Assembly (NCBI GenBank): GCA_937926105.1
Contig: CALANS010000130.1
Coordinates: 89,922-153,921, forward strand
Direction of reading: 5' to 3'
Length of the DNA: 64,000 bases
From: an uncultured Actinomycetes bacterium
GTDB taxonomy: Bacteria > Actinomycetota > Actinomycetes > Mycobacteriales > Nakamurellaceae
Shown: positions 8,543-17,847 of the stretch, one piece after another
Layout: each line of letters begins with the position of its first letter
Position numbering within the stretch: the first letter of the stretch is position 1
Notes under the pieces: model-generated
Database searches by the model: none
Seen by the model: only the letters and a program-made list of their open reading frames with translations
Told to the model about the DNA's origin: nothing
Position numbers and translations under genes: made by a program

Positions 8543-10525
8543 TCAGGCCTCCTTCGCCTGCAGGCGGGCGGTCGCGGTGCGGTGCTCCAGGCCGGCGCGG
8601 GCGACACTGCCCAGGCCGGACCACAACGGATGCGCGAAGACGTTGGCGTGCGAGACCAGCGCCACCAGTGGGTGCGTCACCAGGAACACCACGACCAGGT
8701 CCAGCACGGTGGACAGGCCCAGCGTGAACGCGAAGCCCTTCACGTCGCCGACCGCCAGGATGTACAGGATCAGCGCGGACAGGAAGGTGACGGCGTCCGC
8801 GGACAAGATGGTGCGCTTGGCGCGGGCCCAGCCGCGCGGCACCGACGAGCGGAAGGTACGCCCCTCCCGCACTTCGTCTTTTATTCGCTCGAAATAGACG
8901 ACGAACGAGTCCGCGGTGATACCGATGGCGATGATCAGACCGGCGATGCCGGCCATGTCCAGGCTGAGCCCGATCCAGCGTCCAAGCAGCACCATCACCG
9001 CGTAGACCAGGCCGCCGGACAGCACCAGCGACAGGATCGTGATCAGGCCCAGCAGCCGGTAGTAGAGCAGGCAGTACAGCACCACCAGCACCAGCCCGAT
9101 GCCGCCGGCGATCAGGCCCGCCTTGAGGTACTGGAAGCCCAACTCGGCGGAGACCTGCTCGGACTCCTGCCGGTCGAAGGCCAGTGGCAGGGCGCCGAAC
9201 TTCAGCGAGTCGGCCAGTGACTTGGCGCTCTCCTGGTTGAAGCTGCCGGACACCGTGGTGGTGGCGGTGGTGATCGGCTGCTGGATCACCGGTGCGGAGA
9301 GTACCTCGCTGTCCAGGGTGAAGGCGGTGTAGGAGGCTGCCGGCGGGTTGCTGCCATTGGTGGTGTCGTAGTGCGCGGTGGTGTAGTTGGACCAGGTCTT
9401 GAAGCCGTCGGCCTTGAAGGTGACGTTGATGATCCAGCCCTGGCCGCTCTGGGTGTCGTAGCCCGAGGTCGCGTCGCTGATCTGGGTGCCCGGGATCAGC
9501 GTCTTGTCCAGCAGGTAGATGTACGTGCCGGTCTCGTCGCAGGCCAGCAGCGGCTTGTTGGCGTTATCCAGTCCCTGGTAGTACTCGATCTGAGCACAGG
9601 TCGGGCCGCCGCCCGAGGCGAAGGCGCTCGCCGCGGCTTCCCATGCCTGGATGGCCGAGGCGTCGTCACCCTTCGGCTGGGTGGGTACGTCGGGGTTGCT
9701 GCCGGCCGGGAACACCGAGGCCGGAGGCTTGCTGGTGACCGGCGCGGTCGGATTGACGCTGCCGGTGGTGGCCGGCGCGGCGCTGCCGGTCGTGCTGGGT
9801 GCGGCACTGCCGGTGGTGCTGGGTGCGGCACTGCCGGTGGTGGCCGCGGGCGACGCCGGTGAGGTGCCTGCCGTGCCCGAGGCGGCCGTCGGGGTGGTGG
9901 CGAGCGCAGCCGCCGGAGCACGCAGGCCCTGGCCGGAGCCCGTGGTCCCGGTGGCCGTGTCGCCCGTCGTGCCGCTCGCCTTCGTTCCGCTGGTCTGGTT
10001 CTGCGCCTCGGCGGTGGGCGTGCCGGTCTTCGCCCCAGACACGGTCCCCGAGGCAGTACCGGTGGCGGTCGCCGTCGCCCCCGTGGTGCCGGCGGCCGTG
10101 CCGGTCGGAGTCGCCGTCCCGGTGCCGGACGCCGCGGCCAGCGCCGCCGGGTTGACCCACTGGCCGATCATCGGTCGGATGTTGAGCTTGGCGCTGCGGG
10201 TGAGACCCTCCAGGTTGTCCTGACCTGGAACGGTGATCACCAATTGGTTCGACCCGTCGATCTGCACCTGCGCGCCGGCCACGCCGGAGCCGTTGACGCG
10301 GCGCTCCATGATGTCGCGGGCCAGGCCCATCGAATCGCGGGTCGGGGCGGAGCCATCCGAGGTGCGCGCGGTCAGCGTGACCCTGGTGCCGCCCTGCAGA
10401 TCGATACCCAACTTCGGGGCGGTGGACCCCGGGGTGAACAGCAGCAGGGCGTACAGCCCCGCGGTGATCACGAGGAACGTGATGATCAGTCGCCACGGAT
10501 GGAACTGACCGGCTGGACTTGCCAC
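8543..10525 (-). CDS. secD: Protein translocase accessory subunit SecD
   Basis: 660 residues. It has an N-terminal membrane helix, then GIDLQGGTRVTL (the SecD signature), a periplasmic domain and a C-terminal six-helix bundle with LDMAGIAGLIIAIGITADSF. It partners SecF to drive late steps of Sec export. Residues about 127-275 are a low-complexity Ala/Thr/Gly/Ser/Pro insertion in the periplasmic region, including tandem STTGSAAP units. Other actinobacterial SecD proteins carry a shorter insertion here, so this one is long rather than unique. The stop lies next to the secF ribosome site, so the two genes are one operon. Confidence 0.95.
   Translation of the reverse strand: MASPAGQFHPWRLIITFLVITAGLYALLLFTPGSTAPKLGIDLQGGTRVTLTARTSDGSAPTRDSMGLARDIMERRVNGSGVAGAQVQIDGSNQLVITVPGQDNLEGLTRSAKLNIRPMIGQWVNPAALAAASGTGTATPTGTAAGTTGATATATGTASGTVSGAKTGTPTAEAQNQTSGTKASGTTGDTATGTTGSGQGLRAPAAALATTPTAASGTAGTSPASPAATTGSAAPSTTGSAAPSTTGSAAPATTGSVNPTAPVTSKPPASVFPAGSNPDVPTQPKGDDASAIQAWEAAASAFASGGGPTCAQIEYYQGLDNANKPLLACDETGTYIYLLDKTLIPGTQISDATSGYDTQSGQGWIINVTFKADGFKTWSNYTTAHYDTTNGSNPPAASYTAFTLDSEVLSAPVIQQPITTATTTVSGSFNQESAKSLADSLKFGALPLAFDRQESEQVSAELGFQYLKAGLIAGGIGLVLVVLYCLLYYRLLGLITILSLVLSGGLVYAVMVLLGRWIGLSLDMAGIAGLIIAIGITADSFVVYFERIKDEVREGRTFRSSVPRGWARAKRTILSADAVTFLSALILYILAVGDVKGFAFTLGLSTVLDLVVVFLVTHPLVALVSHANVFAHPLWSGLGSVARAGLEHRTATARLQAKEA
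9757..9852 (-). repeat. 24-bp in-frame repeats inside secD
   Basis: Four near-identical 24-base units begin at 9757, 9781, 9805 and 9829 (core GCTGCCGGTSGT) and encode (S/A)TTGSAAP-type octapeptides in the SecD periplasmic insertion. The unit length is a multiple of three, so copy-number change would alter linker length without breaking the frame. Confidence 0.7.
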
Positions 10526-10664
10526 GTGCTGCCTATCTGCTCAGGGCACCGGACCACCTACGACGCAGATGAGGTCGGCGCGTACCGCTGCCGGCCGCGC
10601 GCGCAGCCGGACCACCTTCTCCCGGGGCCCCGGACTCGCAGCCGGACCGGGCCAACCGGGAAGC

Positions 10665-10985
10665 CTAACCGACGTCCGACGGGCGGGACTCGTCCTCGTC
10701 CACCTCGAGGGCGTCGTCCTCTGCAACCGGCACGACGATCTCCCGCACTGCGGCCCGCACCCAGGTGGTGCGCACGCCGGGCGCGATCTCCAGCTCGATG
10801 GTGTCGTCGGCGGCGGCGGTGACGGTGCCGTGCAGGCCGGAGGTCGTCATGACGCGAGCGCCGGGGACCACGGACTCCTGCATCCGCTTGGTCTCGGCGA
10901 CCTGACGCTTCTGCTTGCGCATGCCGAAGAACATCATCAGTCCCAGGGCCGCGAACATCAGGATGGGCAGTGCGAGGTTCTGCAT
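10665..10985 (-). CDS. yajC: Preprotein translocase subunit YajC
   Basis: 106 residues. The ATG at 10985 follows GAGGAG and begins the typical N-terminal membrane helix (LPILMFAALGLMMFFGM). A conserved basic stretch follows (RKQKRQVAETKRMQ), then the cytoplasmic domain with VMTTSGLHGTV and an acidic tail. YajC associates with SecDF in the membrane. A longer frame upstream is not supported by a ribosome site. The 139-base gap to secD holds no other gene. The order yajC-secD-secF is standard. Confidence 0.93.
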   Translation of the reverse strand: MQNLALPILMFAALGLMMFFGMRKQKRQVAETKRMQESVVPGARVMTTSGLHGTVTAAADDTIELEIAPGVRTTWVRAAVREIVVPVAEDDALEVDEDESRPSDVG

Positions 10986-11158
10986 CGTTCTCCTCGGTGT
11001 GGCGTTCTTCGGTGGGCCGGTGCCCGTGAGTTCGACCGGAACCGGGATGCGGCGCAAGCCCCCACGACCCCGGCAGTGCCGCGAATCACCGGGCACAACA
11101 GTCCGCATCCACAGTACCGGAAACCGGACAAGATCAGCACTGGCGGTGACGGGATCGG

Positions 11159-12229
11159 CTACGACTCGTCGAACAGGGTCCCGGTGGTCGAGTCGCCATC
11201 GGTCGGGGTGAGCCCCACGTGCTGCCAGGCTGCCGGCGTGGCGACCCGCCCGCGGGGGGTGCGGGCCAGCATGCCGATGCGCACCAGGAACGGCTCGCAT
11301 ACCTCCTCGACGGTGCTGGGCTCCTCCCCCACAGCCACGGCCAGCGTCGTCAGCCCCACGGGTCCGCCCCCGAACGATCGGCACAGGGCGGTCAGTACCG
11401 CGCGGTCCAGCCGGTCCAGGCCCAGCTCGTCCACGTCGTAGACGGCCAGCGCCTGTCGGGCGGCGGTCACGGTGACAGTGCCGTCGGCGCGGACCTGCGC
11501 GTAGTCCCGCACCCGGCGCAGCAGCCGGTTGGCGATCCGCGGGGTGCCACGAGACCGGCCGGCGATCTCGGCGGCGCCGTCCGGGCGCAGCTCGATGCCC
11601 AGGATCGCGGCGCTGCGGGTAATGATGTGCGCCAGCTCGTCGGGTGCATAGAACTCCAGGTGCGCGGTGAACCCGAACCGGTCGCGCAGCGGGCTGGTCA
11701 GCTGGCCTGAGCGGGTGGTAGCGCCGACCAGGGTGAACGGGGCGATCTCCAACGGGATCGAGGTGGCGCCCGGGCCCTTGCCCACCACCACGTCCACCCG
11801 GAAGTCCTCCATCGCCAGATACAGCATCTCCTCGGCGGGCCGGGCGATGCGGTGAATCTCGTCGATGAACAGCACGTCGCCCTCGACCAGATTGGACAGC
11901 ATCGCGGCCAAATCCCCGGCGCGCTCCAGGGCGGGACCGGAGGTGATGCGGATGGCCGCGCCCAGCTCGGCGGCGATGATCATCGCCAGGCTGGTCTTAC
12001 CCAGACCGGGCGGCCCAGCCAGCAGCACGTGGTCGGGTGGCTGGCCGCGCAGCTTCGCACCGGACAGCATCAGCTGTAGTTGCTCGCGCACCCGCGGCTG
12101 GCCGACGAACTCCGTCAGCGACGCCGGGCGTAGCGACGCCTCGACGTCCGTGTCGATCGGCGACAGGCCCGGACGCACCAGATCGTCGCCGGTCGGGTCG
12201 GTCTCGTCACCGCCATCCGGGCTCGTCAT
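11159..12229 (-). CDS. ruvB: Holliday junction branch migration ATPase RuvB
   Basis: 356 residues from the ATG at 12229 ([10 protein letters not shown]). The Walker A motif is [11 protein letters not shown], Walker B is LFIDEIHR, and the sensor region has [18 protein letters not shown]. The C-terminal winged helix reads [13 protein letters not shown]. RuvB forms hexameric rings that pull DNA through the RuvA-bound Holliday junction. It lies 22 bases after ruvA in the ruvC-ruvA-ruvB operon, the usual actinobacterial order. Confidence 0.96.
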   Translation of the reverse strand: MTSPDGGDETDPTGDDLVRPGLSPIDTDVEASLRPASLTEFVGQPRVREQLQLMLSGAKLRGQPPDHVLLAGPPGLGKTSLAMIIAAELGAAIRITSGPALERAGDLAAMLSNLVEGDVLFIDEIHRIARPAEEMLYLAMEDFRVDVVVGKGPGATSIPLEIAPFTLVGATTRSGQLTSPLRDRFGFTAHLEFYAPDELAHIITRSAAILGIELRPDGAAEIAGRSRGTPRIANRLLRRVRDYAQVRADGTVTVTAARQALAVYDVDELGLDRLDRAVLTALCRSFGGGPVGLTTLAVAVGEEPSTVEEVCEPFLVRIGMLARTPRGRVATPAAWQHVGLTPTDGDSTTGTLFDES

Positions 12230-12251
12230 CGATCGCCTCGCCGCACACTCA

Positions 12252-12860
12252 TCACCGGCTACGTCCCAGCACGGACAGCGCCCGGCGCAGCAATACGCCG
12301 ACGTCGCCGGCGGCCACCGCGGGGTCCTGCTCGTCGGCGGCGACCGCGGCCACGGCGTCGGTGGCCTGCTTGGTGGTGAAGCCCAGCCCAGCCAGCGCCT
12401 CGACCAGCCGATCGGACCACGGCGCCATGGGGGCGCCGGCATCCGGCTCGGCGGACGGCACCAGGCCGACCTTGTCCTTGAGTTCGAGCACCAGGCGCTC
12501 GGCACCCTTGCGGCCGATCCCGGGGGCCCGGGTCAGCGCCGCGGTGTCGCCTCCGGCCAGCGCTCGCCGCAGCTCATCCGGCTCCAGCACCGCGAGCAAC
12601 GCCAGCGCAATCTTGGGCCCGACCCCGGAGACCGACTGCACCAGCTCGAACAGTTCCTTGGCCTCGGGGGTGGCGAAGCCGAACAGGGTCAGCGAGTCCT
12701 CCCGGACCACCAGCGTGGTGGCCAGAGTGGCCTGCTGCCCGCGTCGCAGACCGGCCAGGGTGCCGGGCGTGGTGCGCACCGCCAGGCCAACCCCACCGAC
12801 CTCGATGACCGCGTGGTCCAGCCCGATCGCCGTCACCGTCCCGCGCACCGAGGCGATCAC
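12252..12860 (-). CDS. ruvA: Holliday junction DNA-binding protein RuvA
   Basis: 202 residues from a GTG that overlaps the ruvC stop (GTGA). The N-terminal OB fold begins [12 protein letters not shown]. Two helix-hairpin-helix motifs follow ([13 protein letters not shown] and [13 protein letters not shown]). Domain III, which contacts RuvB, includes [16 protein letters not shown]. RuvA tetramers hold the four-way junction and load RuvB. A longer upstream frame would run inside ruvC and lacks a ribosome site. Confidence 0.95.
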   Translation of the reverse strand: MIASVRGTVTAIGLDHAVIEVGGVGLAVRTTPGTLAGLRRGQQATLATTLVVREDSLTLFGFATPEAKELFELVQSVSGVGPKIALALLAVLEPDELRRALAGGDTAALTRAPGIGRKGAERLVLELKDKVGLVPSAEPDAGAPMAPWSDRLVEALAGLGFTTKQATDAVAAVAADEQDPAVAAGDVGVLLRRALSVLGRSR

Positions 12861-13444
12861 CGCGCCACCCTGCCCCTCGACGGGCCTGCGGCGGCGCCAA
12901 CTCCCAGTCCGACGGTCCGTCCGGTGGTCGTGCGCCGTCCGGACGCGACCGCGGACTCCAGGCGCTGTTGCATCGGCGAGCGCCACAGGTGACACACGGC
13001 CAGCGCCAACGCGTCCGCGGCATCCGCCGGTTTCGGGGCGGCGGGCAGGTGCAACAGCCGGGTGATCATGGCCGTCACCTGCGCCTTGTCCGCGCGGCCG
13101 TTGCCGGAGACCGCCGCCTTGACCTCACTCGGAGTGTGCCAGGCGACCGGGATGCCACGCCGCGCCGCGGCCAGCGCCACCACGCCCGACACCTGCGCGG
13201 TGCCCATCACGGTGCGCACGTTCTGCTGACTGAACACCCGCTCCACGGCGACGGTCTGCGGCCGGTGCCGATCCATCATGGCCTCCACCTGCCCTGCCAC
13301 GGCGAGCAGTCGCTCGGCCAGGTCGGCGCCCGCGGGGGTACGCACCACGACGACCTCCACCAGGGTGGGCTGCCGGCCCGGGCCCCCGTCGACGACGCCG
13401 ACCCCGCACCTGGTCAGCCCCGGGTCGACGCCCAGCACCCGCAC
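12857..13444 (-). CDS. ruvC: Crossover junction endodeoxyribonuclease RuvC
   Basis: 195 residues beginning [17 protein letters not shown]. The catalytic acidic residues of the RNase H-like fold are visible: Asp-7 in GVDPGLT, the Glu of [12 protein letters not shown], and the C-terminal pair in [13 protein letters not shown]. It resolves Holliday junctions held by RuvAB. The last 30 residues ([18 protein letters not shown]) extend beyond the usual end and overlap the ruvA start by four bases. Confidence 0.95.
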   Translation of the reverse strand: MRVLGVDPGLTRCGVGVVDGGPGRQPTLVEVVVVRTPAGADLAERLLAVAGQVEAMMDRHRPQTVAVERVFSQQNVRTVMGTAQVSGVVALAAARRGIPVAWHTPSEVKAAVSGNGRADKAQVTAMITRLLHLPAAPKPADAADALALAVCHLWRSPMQQRLESAVASGRRTTTGRTVGLGVGAAAGPSRGRVAR

Positions 13445-13637
13445 GCCGGTCCTCCTCGCCGCTCGCCGAACACCTGTACGCCGCAGACGTTACCTCAGCG
13501 GGGCCGTCGGGCCGGTGCATCGCCACGCCCCCGATCCGGCGCCGCTGATCAACTCGGCCGATGTGTGACGGGAGTGACGGGAGTAGCCGAGTTCGCAAGC
13601 GCGACAAGGGTCGATCGGCCACCGCCCGCTGCGGCCT

Positions 13638-14393
13638 TCATTCCTCGTCGAGCTGCTCGGCGACCTCGTCGGGGATGTCGGCGTTGGTGAACACGTTCTG
13701 CGAGTCGTCCAGGTCCTCGATCGCGTCGACCAGCCGCACCAGCTTGCGCGCGCCCTCCAGCTCCAGCGGCACCGGCACCGACGCCACGAAGGTCGGCTCG
13801 GCCGAGTCGTACTCGATACCGGCATCCACCAGGGCCGCACGCACCGCCAGGAAGTCGCCCGCCTCGCTGACCACCTCGAAGGAGTCGCCGTCGTCGGTGA
13901 CCTCCTCCGCGCCGGCGTCCAGCACCGCCAGCAGCAGGTCGTCCTCGGACAGGGTCCCCTTGGGGATCACGAACACGCCCTTGCGGTTGAACAGGTAGGA
14001 CACGCTGCCGGGGTCGGCCATGTTGCCACCGTTGCGGGTGACGGCCAGGCGAACGTCGGTCGCGGCCCGGTTGCGGTTGTCGGTCAGGCATTCGATGAGG
14101 ATCGCCACGCCGTTGGGCCCGTACGCCTCGTAGGTCACCGAGTGGTACTCGGCTCCGCCGGCCTCCGCGCCGGAGCCGCGCTTGACGGCCCGCTCGATGT
14201 TGTCGTTGGGCACCGACGACTTCTTGGCCTTCTGGATCGCGTCGTACAGCGTCGGGTTGCCGTCCGGGTCGCCGCCACCGGTACGTGCCGCCACCTCGAT
14301 GTTCTTGATCAGCTTGGCGAACAGCTTGCCGCGCTTGGCGTCGATCGCCGCCTTCTTGTGCTTGGTGGTAGCCCACTTGGAGTGGCCGCTCAT
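13638..14393 (-). CDS. yebC: YebC/PmpR family protein
   Basis: 251 residues from the ATG at 14393 ([18 protein letters not shown]), the near-invariant start of the family. GAGGTGAGG lies upstream. Other family motifs are [18 protein letters not shown] and the acidic C-terminus. Members have been described as DNA-binding regulators and, more recently, as factors that relieve ribosome stalling at proline-rich stretches. That would suit a proteome with many Pro-rich linkers, though this is inference. It lies upstream of ruvC as in M. tuberculosis (Rv2603c), followed by a 193-base gap with no clear feature. Confidence 0.93.
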   Translation of the reverse strand: MSGHSKWATTKHKKAAIDAKRGKLFAKLIKNIEVAARTGGGDPDGNPTLYDAIQKAKKSSVPNDNIERAVKRGSGAEAGGAEYHSVTYEAYGPNGVAILIECLTDNRNRAATDVRLAVTRNGGNMADPGSVSYLFNRKGVFVIPKGTLSEDDLLLAVLDAGAEEVTDDGDSFEVVSEAGDFLAVRAALVDAGIEYDSAEPTFVASVPVPLELEGARKLVRLVDAIEDLDDSQNVFTNADIPDEVAEQLDEE

Positions 14394-14468
14394 CGGTTGT
14401 TGCCTCACCTCTTCGTATCGTGGCCGGTCTCGCGCCCGTCGCGCGGTGCCCGTGTCCGACACGAGATC

Positions 14469-16166
14469 CTACGTCGCCGGCCGTTCCGGCCCGCCATCCC
14501 GCGGAACGGCCCGCGCCCGCGCGGCCAGCAGATCGCGCAGCGGGCCCAGCCCCATGGGGCCCAACCCGAGGGCCGTCATGTGGAAGTCCTTGAGGTCGAA
14601 CGCGTCCCCGCGCAGCCGCTGCTGCTCGGACCGGGCCTGCGTCCAGAGCCGCGCACCCACCTTGAATGCGAGCGCCTGGCCCGGCCAGCCGAGATAGCGA
14701 TCCACCTCGTAACGGGCGGTCGCCGGATCGGTGCCGGCCACGGCGGCCAGGAACTCCGCGGCCATCGCCGGCTCCCAGGTCGTCGCGTCGAGCAGCCCGT
14801 TACCCGGGGGGATGGGCAGTCCGAGGTGCAGACCGAGGTCGATGACGATCCGCGCCGCCCGCCACAGCTGCGCCCCGTAGACCCCGAGCTGCTCTGCGCC
14901 ACCGTCGACCAGGCCGAGCTCCACGGCCAGCTGCTCGGCGTAGTGCGCCCAACCCTCGGCGTAGCCGTGCACCTGGCACAGGTACCGCTGCCAGGGATGC
15001 AACTCGGGCACGGCAAGGGTCACCGCGTGCTGCAGGTGATGCCCGGGCAGCCCCTCGTGGTGCACGGTGCTCGCCTCGCGCCAGGTCGCCACCTCGGTGG
15101 TGCCCGGCGGAACGGTCCACCACACCCGCCCGGGCCGGGTCAGTCCCGGGTCCGGCGGCGAGTAGTACATGACTCCGGACCCGGCGGTGACCATCCGCGC
15201 CTCGACCCGGCCGGTGGCCTCCGGGATATCGAAGTGCGGGCCGTCCAGTGCGGCGCTGACCCGGTCGAGCCGGTGCTGCAACCAGCCGATCAGCTCGTCC
15301 CCCACCGCAACCCGAGCGCCGGGCATCTCATCCAGCGCCGCCCGGGCCGCCTCCAGGTTGTCGAGCCCGGTCAGCTCGGTGGCCAGCCGGCCGGCCGCGT
15401 CGGACAGCCGTCGCAGCTCGCTCCAGCCGTAGTCGTACAGCTCGACCAGGTCGACGGTGGCGCCGAGGAAGGCCCCGGAGGTGACGCAGTAAACCTCAGC
15501 GCCGACCGCGTCGGGCGAGCCGGCCTGCGGTGCCAGATCGCGACGCAGGAAGGTGACGAAGTCGTCGGCCGCGGCGCTGACCCGCTGGGCCCCGGCGGTC
15601 AGCCGACCGGCCAGCGGTCCGCTGCCGGGGTAGCTGGCCACCAGGGTGCGGTAGAAGTCGGTGCCGGCCGGGTCGATCCATCCCGCGCACTGGTCGGCGA
15701 CCAGGGCGACCTGGCGGAGCGCGAGGCGATGGCCGGCGGCCACCGACGCCTGCAGGGTCACGGCGTACTGGCCGAACCCGGCGGCCGCCGCATCCAGGTG
15801 GTCGGCGACCCGCTCCCAGTCGCCCTCGTCGCCGCGTGGCAGGTCGTCGAAGACCTGCCGCAGCCCGTGCACCGGCGTAGCCAGCGGCGCCAACAGGGTG
15901 GTGGTGAAACCGCAGTCGTACAAGGCGATGTCGGAGGCCAGTCGCTCGGCCAGCGCGGCACCGAGCGGGTCGGTGGGCCGCTCGGGCAACGCGGCCGCGG
16001 CGGTGCGGTCGACCTCGGTGCGGGCAGCGAATCCGTCCGGGCTGAGGTCGGGCAGCAGACATGCAACCTCGCGGCCGAGGGCGGCCGCCGCCTCCGGGTC
16101 GACCTCGGCGCGGGCCGCCAGATAACGGTCCGCGACCTCGCGGGAGGCGGCGCTGGTGTCGATCAT
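14469..16166 (-). CDS. DUF885 metallopeptidase-like protein, copy 1
   Basis: 565 residues from the ATG at 16166, which overlaps the stop of the upstream copy (ATGA). The DUF885 signature is intact: HHEGLPGHHLQ near residue 370 (HExxPGH, resembling a gluzincin zinc site) and, about 35 residues later, GYAEGWAHYAE carrying the likely third ligand. The rest is alpha-helical, and no signal peptide is visible, so it is probably cytoplasmic. The family is poorly characterised, and peptidase activity is predicted from the fold and motif. The operon starts with a peptide-binding lipoprotein, which supports a role in degrading imported peptides. Confidence 0.82.
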   Translation of the reverse strand: MIDTSAASREVADRYLAARAEVDPEAAAALGREVACLLPDLSPDGFAARTEVDRTAAAALPERPTDPLGAALAERLASDIALYDCGFTTTLLAPLATPVHGLRQVFDDLPRGDEGDWERVADHLDAAAAGFGQYAVTLQASVAAGHRLALRQVALVADQCAGWIDPAGTDFYRTLVASYPGSGPLAGRLTAGAQRVSAAADDFVTFLRRDLAPQAGSPDAVGAEVYCVTSGAFLGATVDLVELYDYGWSELRRLSDAAGRLATELTGLDNLEAARAALDEMPGARVAVGDELIGWLQHRLDRVSAALDGPHFDIPEATGRVEARMVTAGSGVMYYSPPDPGLTRPGRVWWTVPPGTTEVATWREASTVHHEGLPGHHLQHAVTLAVPELHPWQRYLCQVHGYAEGWAHYAEQLAVELGLVDGGAEQLGVYGAQLWRAARIVIDLGLHLGLPIPPGNGLLDATTWEPAMAAEFLAAVAGTDPATARYEVDRYLGWPGQALAFKVGARLWTQARSEQQRLRGDAFDLKDFHMTALGLGPMGLGPLRDLLAARARAVPRDGGPERPAT

Positions 16167-17845
16167 GGCGTACCTTCCGATATTTCGGGCACTGCGTCGG
16201 TGGGGGCGCCGGCGCACATCATGGTCCCCACCAGGGCGACCGGCACCGACCCGAAGGACAGCAGGGCGTCATGGAAGGTCCGCAGCCGGAAGGCGCTGCC
16301 CTGCCGGGTGGACACCTCCGTGCGGACCCGGTGGAAGGCATCTCGACCCAGCATGTAGCTGGACGGATAGGTGGGGTTGTCGTGCCGGGTGTAGCGGCGC
16401 ACCTCCCCCGCCGCCATGTGCCGGTCCATGCCGGCCTGGTCCACCATCAGGTCCACCGCCTGCTCGATGCTGAGCGTGCCGGTATGCAGGCCGACGTCCA
16501 CCACCATGCGCAGTGCCCGCCACAAGGCGTTGCGCCGGGTGAACAGCTCCATCTTCAGATCGCCCGCCCGGTAACCGGTCTCGGCCAGCAGATCCTCCAC
16601 GTACAGGCCCCAGCCCTCGACGAATTGCGGGCTGTGCACGAACCGGCGGATCGAGGATCGGGGGGTGCCGAGCTTGTGGTGCACGGACTGCACGTGATGC
16701 CCGGGGTAGGTCTCGTGCCCCGCGATGGACAGCGCGAAGGTGTAGCAGTTGTCCCGGGCATGTTCGGCGCGGCGCTCGGGAGTGGCGGTCGGATCCGCCG
16801 GGGTGAGCAGGAACCGGCTGGCCAGATTCGGCGCATAGGGCGGGCTGGTGACCATCTCGCCGAGCGGCAGCCCCTCCCGGCGATACTCCGGAACCCAGTC
16901 CATCAGGCATTGTTCGCCGTCCGGCAGCGATAGCAGGTCAGCGGTGACGGTGTGCCGGGCGGCGGCCAGCATCGCGTGCCGGTAGGTCTGAAGGAAGTCC
17001 TCCGGCTGGGGATGGTCGTCCTTGATCCGGTCGATCTGCTCGCGCCAGCCTCGATCCGGGTCGGCCCGGCGGGCAACCTCGTCGAGCCGCCGCCGCTCGT
17101 CCCGCACTCGCTGGGCACCCAGCTCGGCCAGTCCGTCGGCGTCCAGGTCGACGAGCTGCACCCGGGCCAGCAACAGGTCGAGATACTCCCCGCCGCCGGG
17201 CCACCCCCGGCACCCGCGGCCCGCCAGTTCGCCTGCCAGCGCGGCGAACTCGTCGATGGCACGGCCGGCGTCGGGCAGTGCCCGGTCGATGTCCGCAGCC
17301 AGCGCCGATGATCCGCCGGCGACGAACCCCGGTACCGCGGAGCGCAGAAAGCGACCGAGCCCGTCGCAGGATCCGACGGCCATCTGCGCCCACTGTGCCG
17401 GTGGGTCGGATACCAGGTTGCGCCGCGCGTCGCCGAGGTGGCCGGGGATCTCGCGCAGCCTGCCCAGCAGCGCCCGAGCGGCGCGGTCCGGGTCGGTGAG
17501 CGTCATCGCTCCGGAGAGCGCCTGCCCGATCCGCTCCGGGTAGCAGTTGAGCGCCCGCTGCCAGGGCCGGACGAATTCGTCTCGGGCGACCGCGCCTCGC
17601 AGTTCCAGCAGCAGCGCCTCGCGATCGAGCCATTCCACCGTGCCGACCGCGGGTTCCGGCTCGGCCGTCGTGGCGTCCAGCCATGCCCGCCGGCGCTCGG
17701 CGACCTCGGACAGCGCGTCCGGGTCGACCGAGCCCAGCGATTCGGCACGCCGGTCGTCACCGTGGGCGCCGGCCAGCACCGGGTCGGCATCGAACAGGAA
17801 CTCGACATACGGGTGCAGCGCCCCGTGATCCCCGACGGCGACCAT
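16163..17845 (-). CDS. DUF885 metallopeptidase-like protein, copy 2
   Basis: 560 residues from the ATG at 17845 (MVAVGDHGALHPYVEF), two bases after the lipoprotein stop. It carries GHETYPGHHVQ near residue 375 and FVEGWGLYVEDLL, the same presumed zinc ligands as its neighbour. The two proteins are only distantly similar outside these motifs, so this is an old duplication or a recruited paralogue pair, perhaps with different peptide preferences. No signal peptide. It sits between the lipoprotein gene and DUF885 copy 1, with overlap or minimal spacing on both sides, so the three form one operon. Confidence 0.82.
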   Translation of the reverse strand: MVAVGDHGALHPYVEFLFDADPVLAGAHGDDRRAESLGSVDPDALSEVAERRRAWLDATTAEPEPAVGTVEWLDREALLLELRGAVARDEFVRPWQRALNCYPERIGQALSGAMTLTDPDRAARALLGRLREIPGHLGDARRNLVSDPPAQWAQMAVGSCDGLGRFLRSAVPGFVAGGSSALAADIDRALPDAGRAIDEFAALAGELAGRGCRGWPGGGEYLDLLLARVQLVDLDADGLAELGAQRVRDERRRLDEVARRADPDRGWREQIDRIKDDHPQPEDFLQTYRHAMLAAARHTVTADLLSLPDGEQCLMDWVPEYRREGLPLGEMVTSPPYAPNLASRFLLTPADPTATPERRAEHARDNCYTFALSIAGHETYPGHHVQSVHHKLGTPRSSIRRFVHSPQFVEGWGLYVEDLLAETGYRAGDLKMELFTRRNALWRALRMVVDVGLHTGTLSIEQAVDLMVDQAGMDRHMAAGEVRRYTRHDNPTYPSSYMLGRDAFHRVRTEVSTRQGSAFRLRTFHDALLSFGSVPVALVGTMMCAGAPTDAVPEISEGTP

Positions 17846-17847
17846 GC

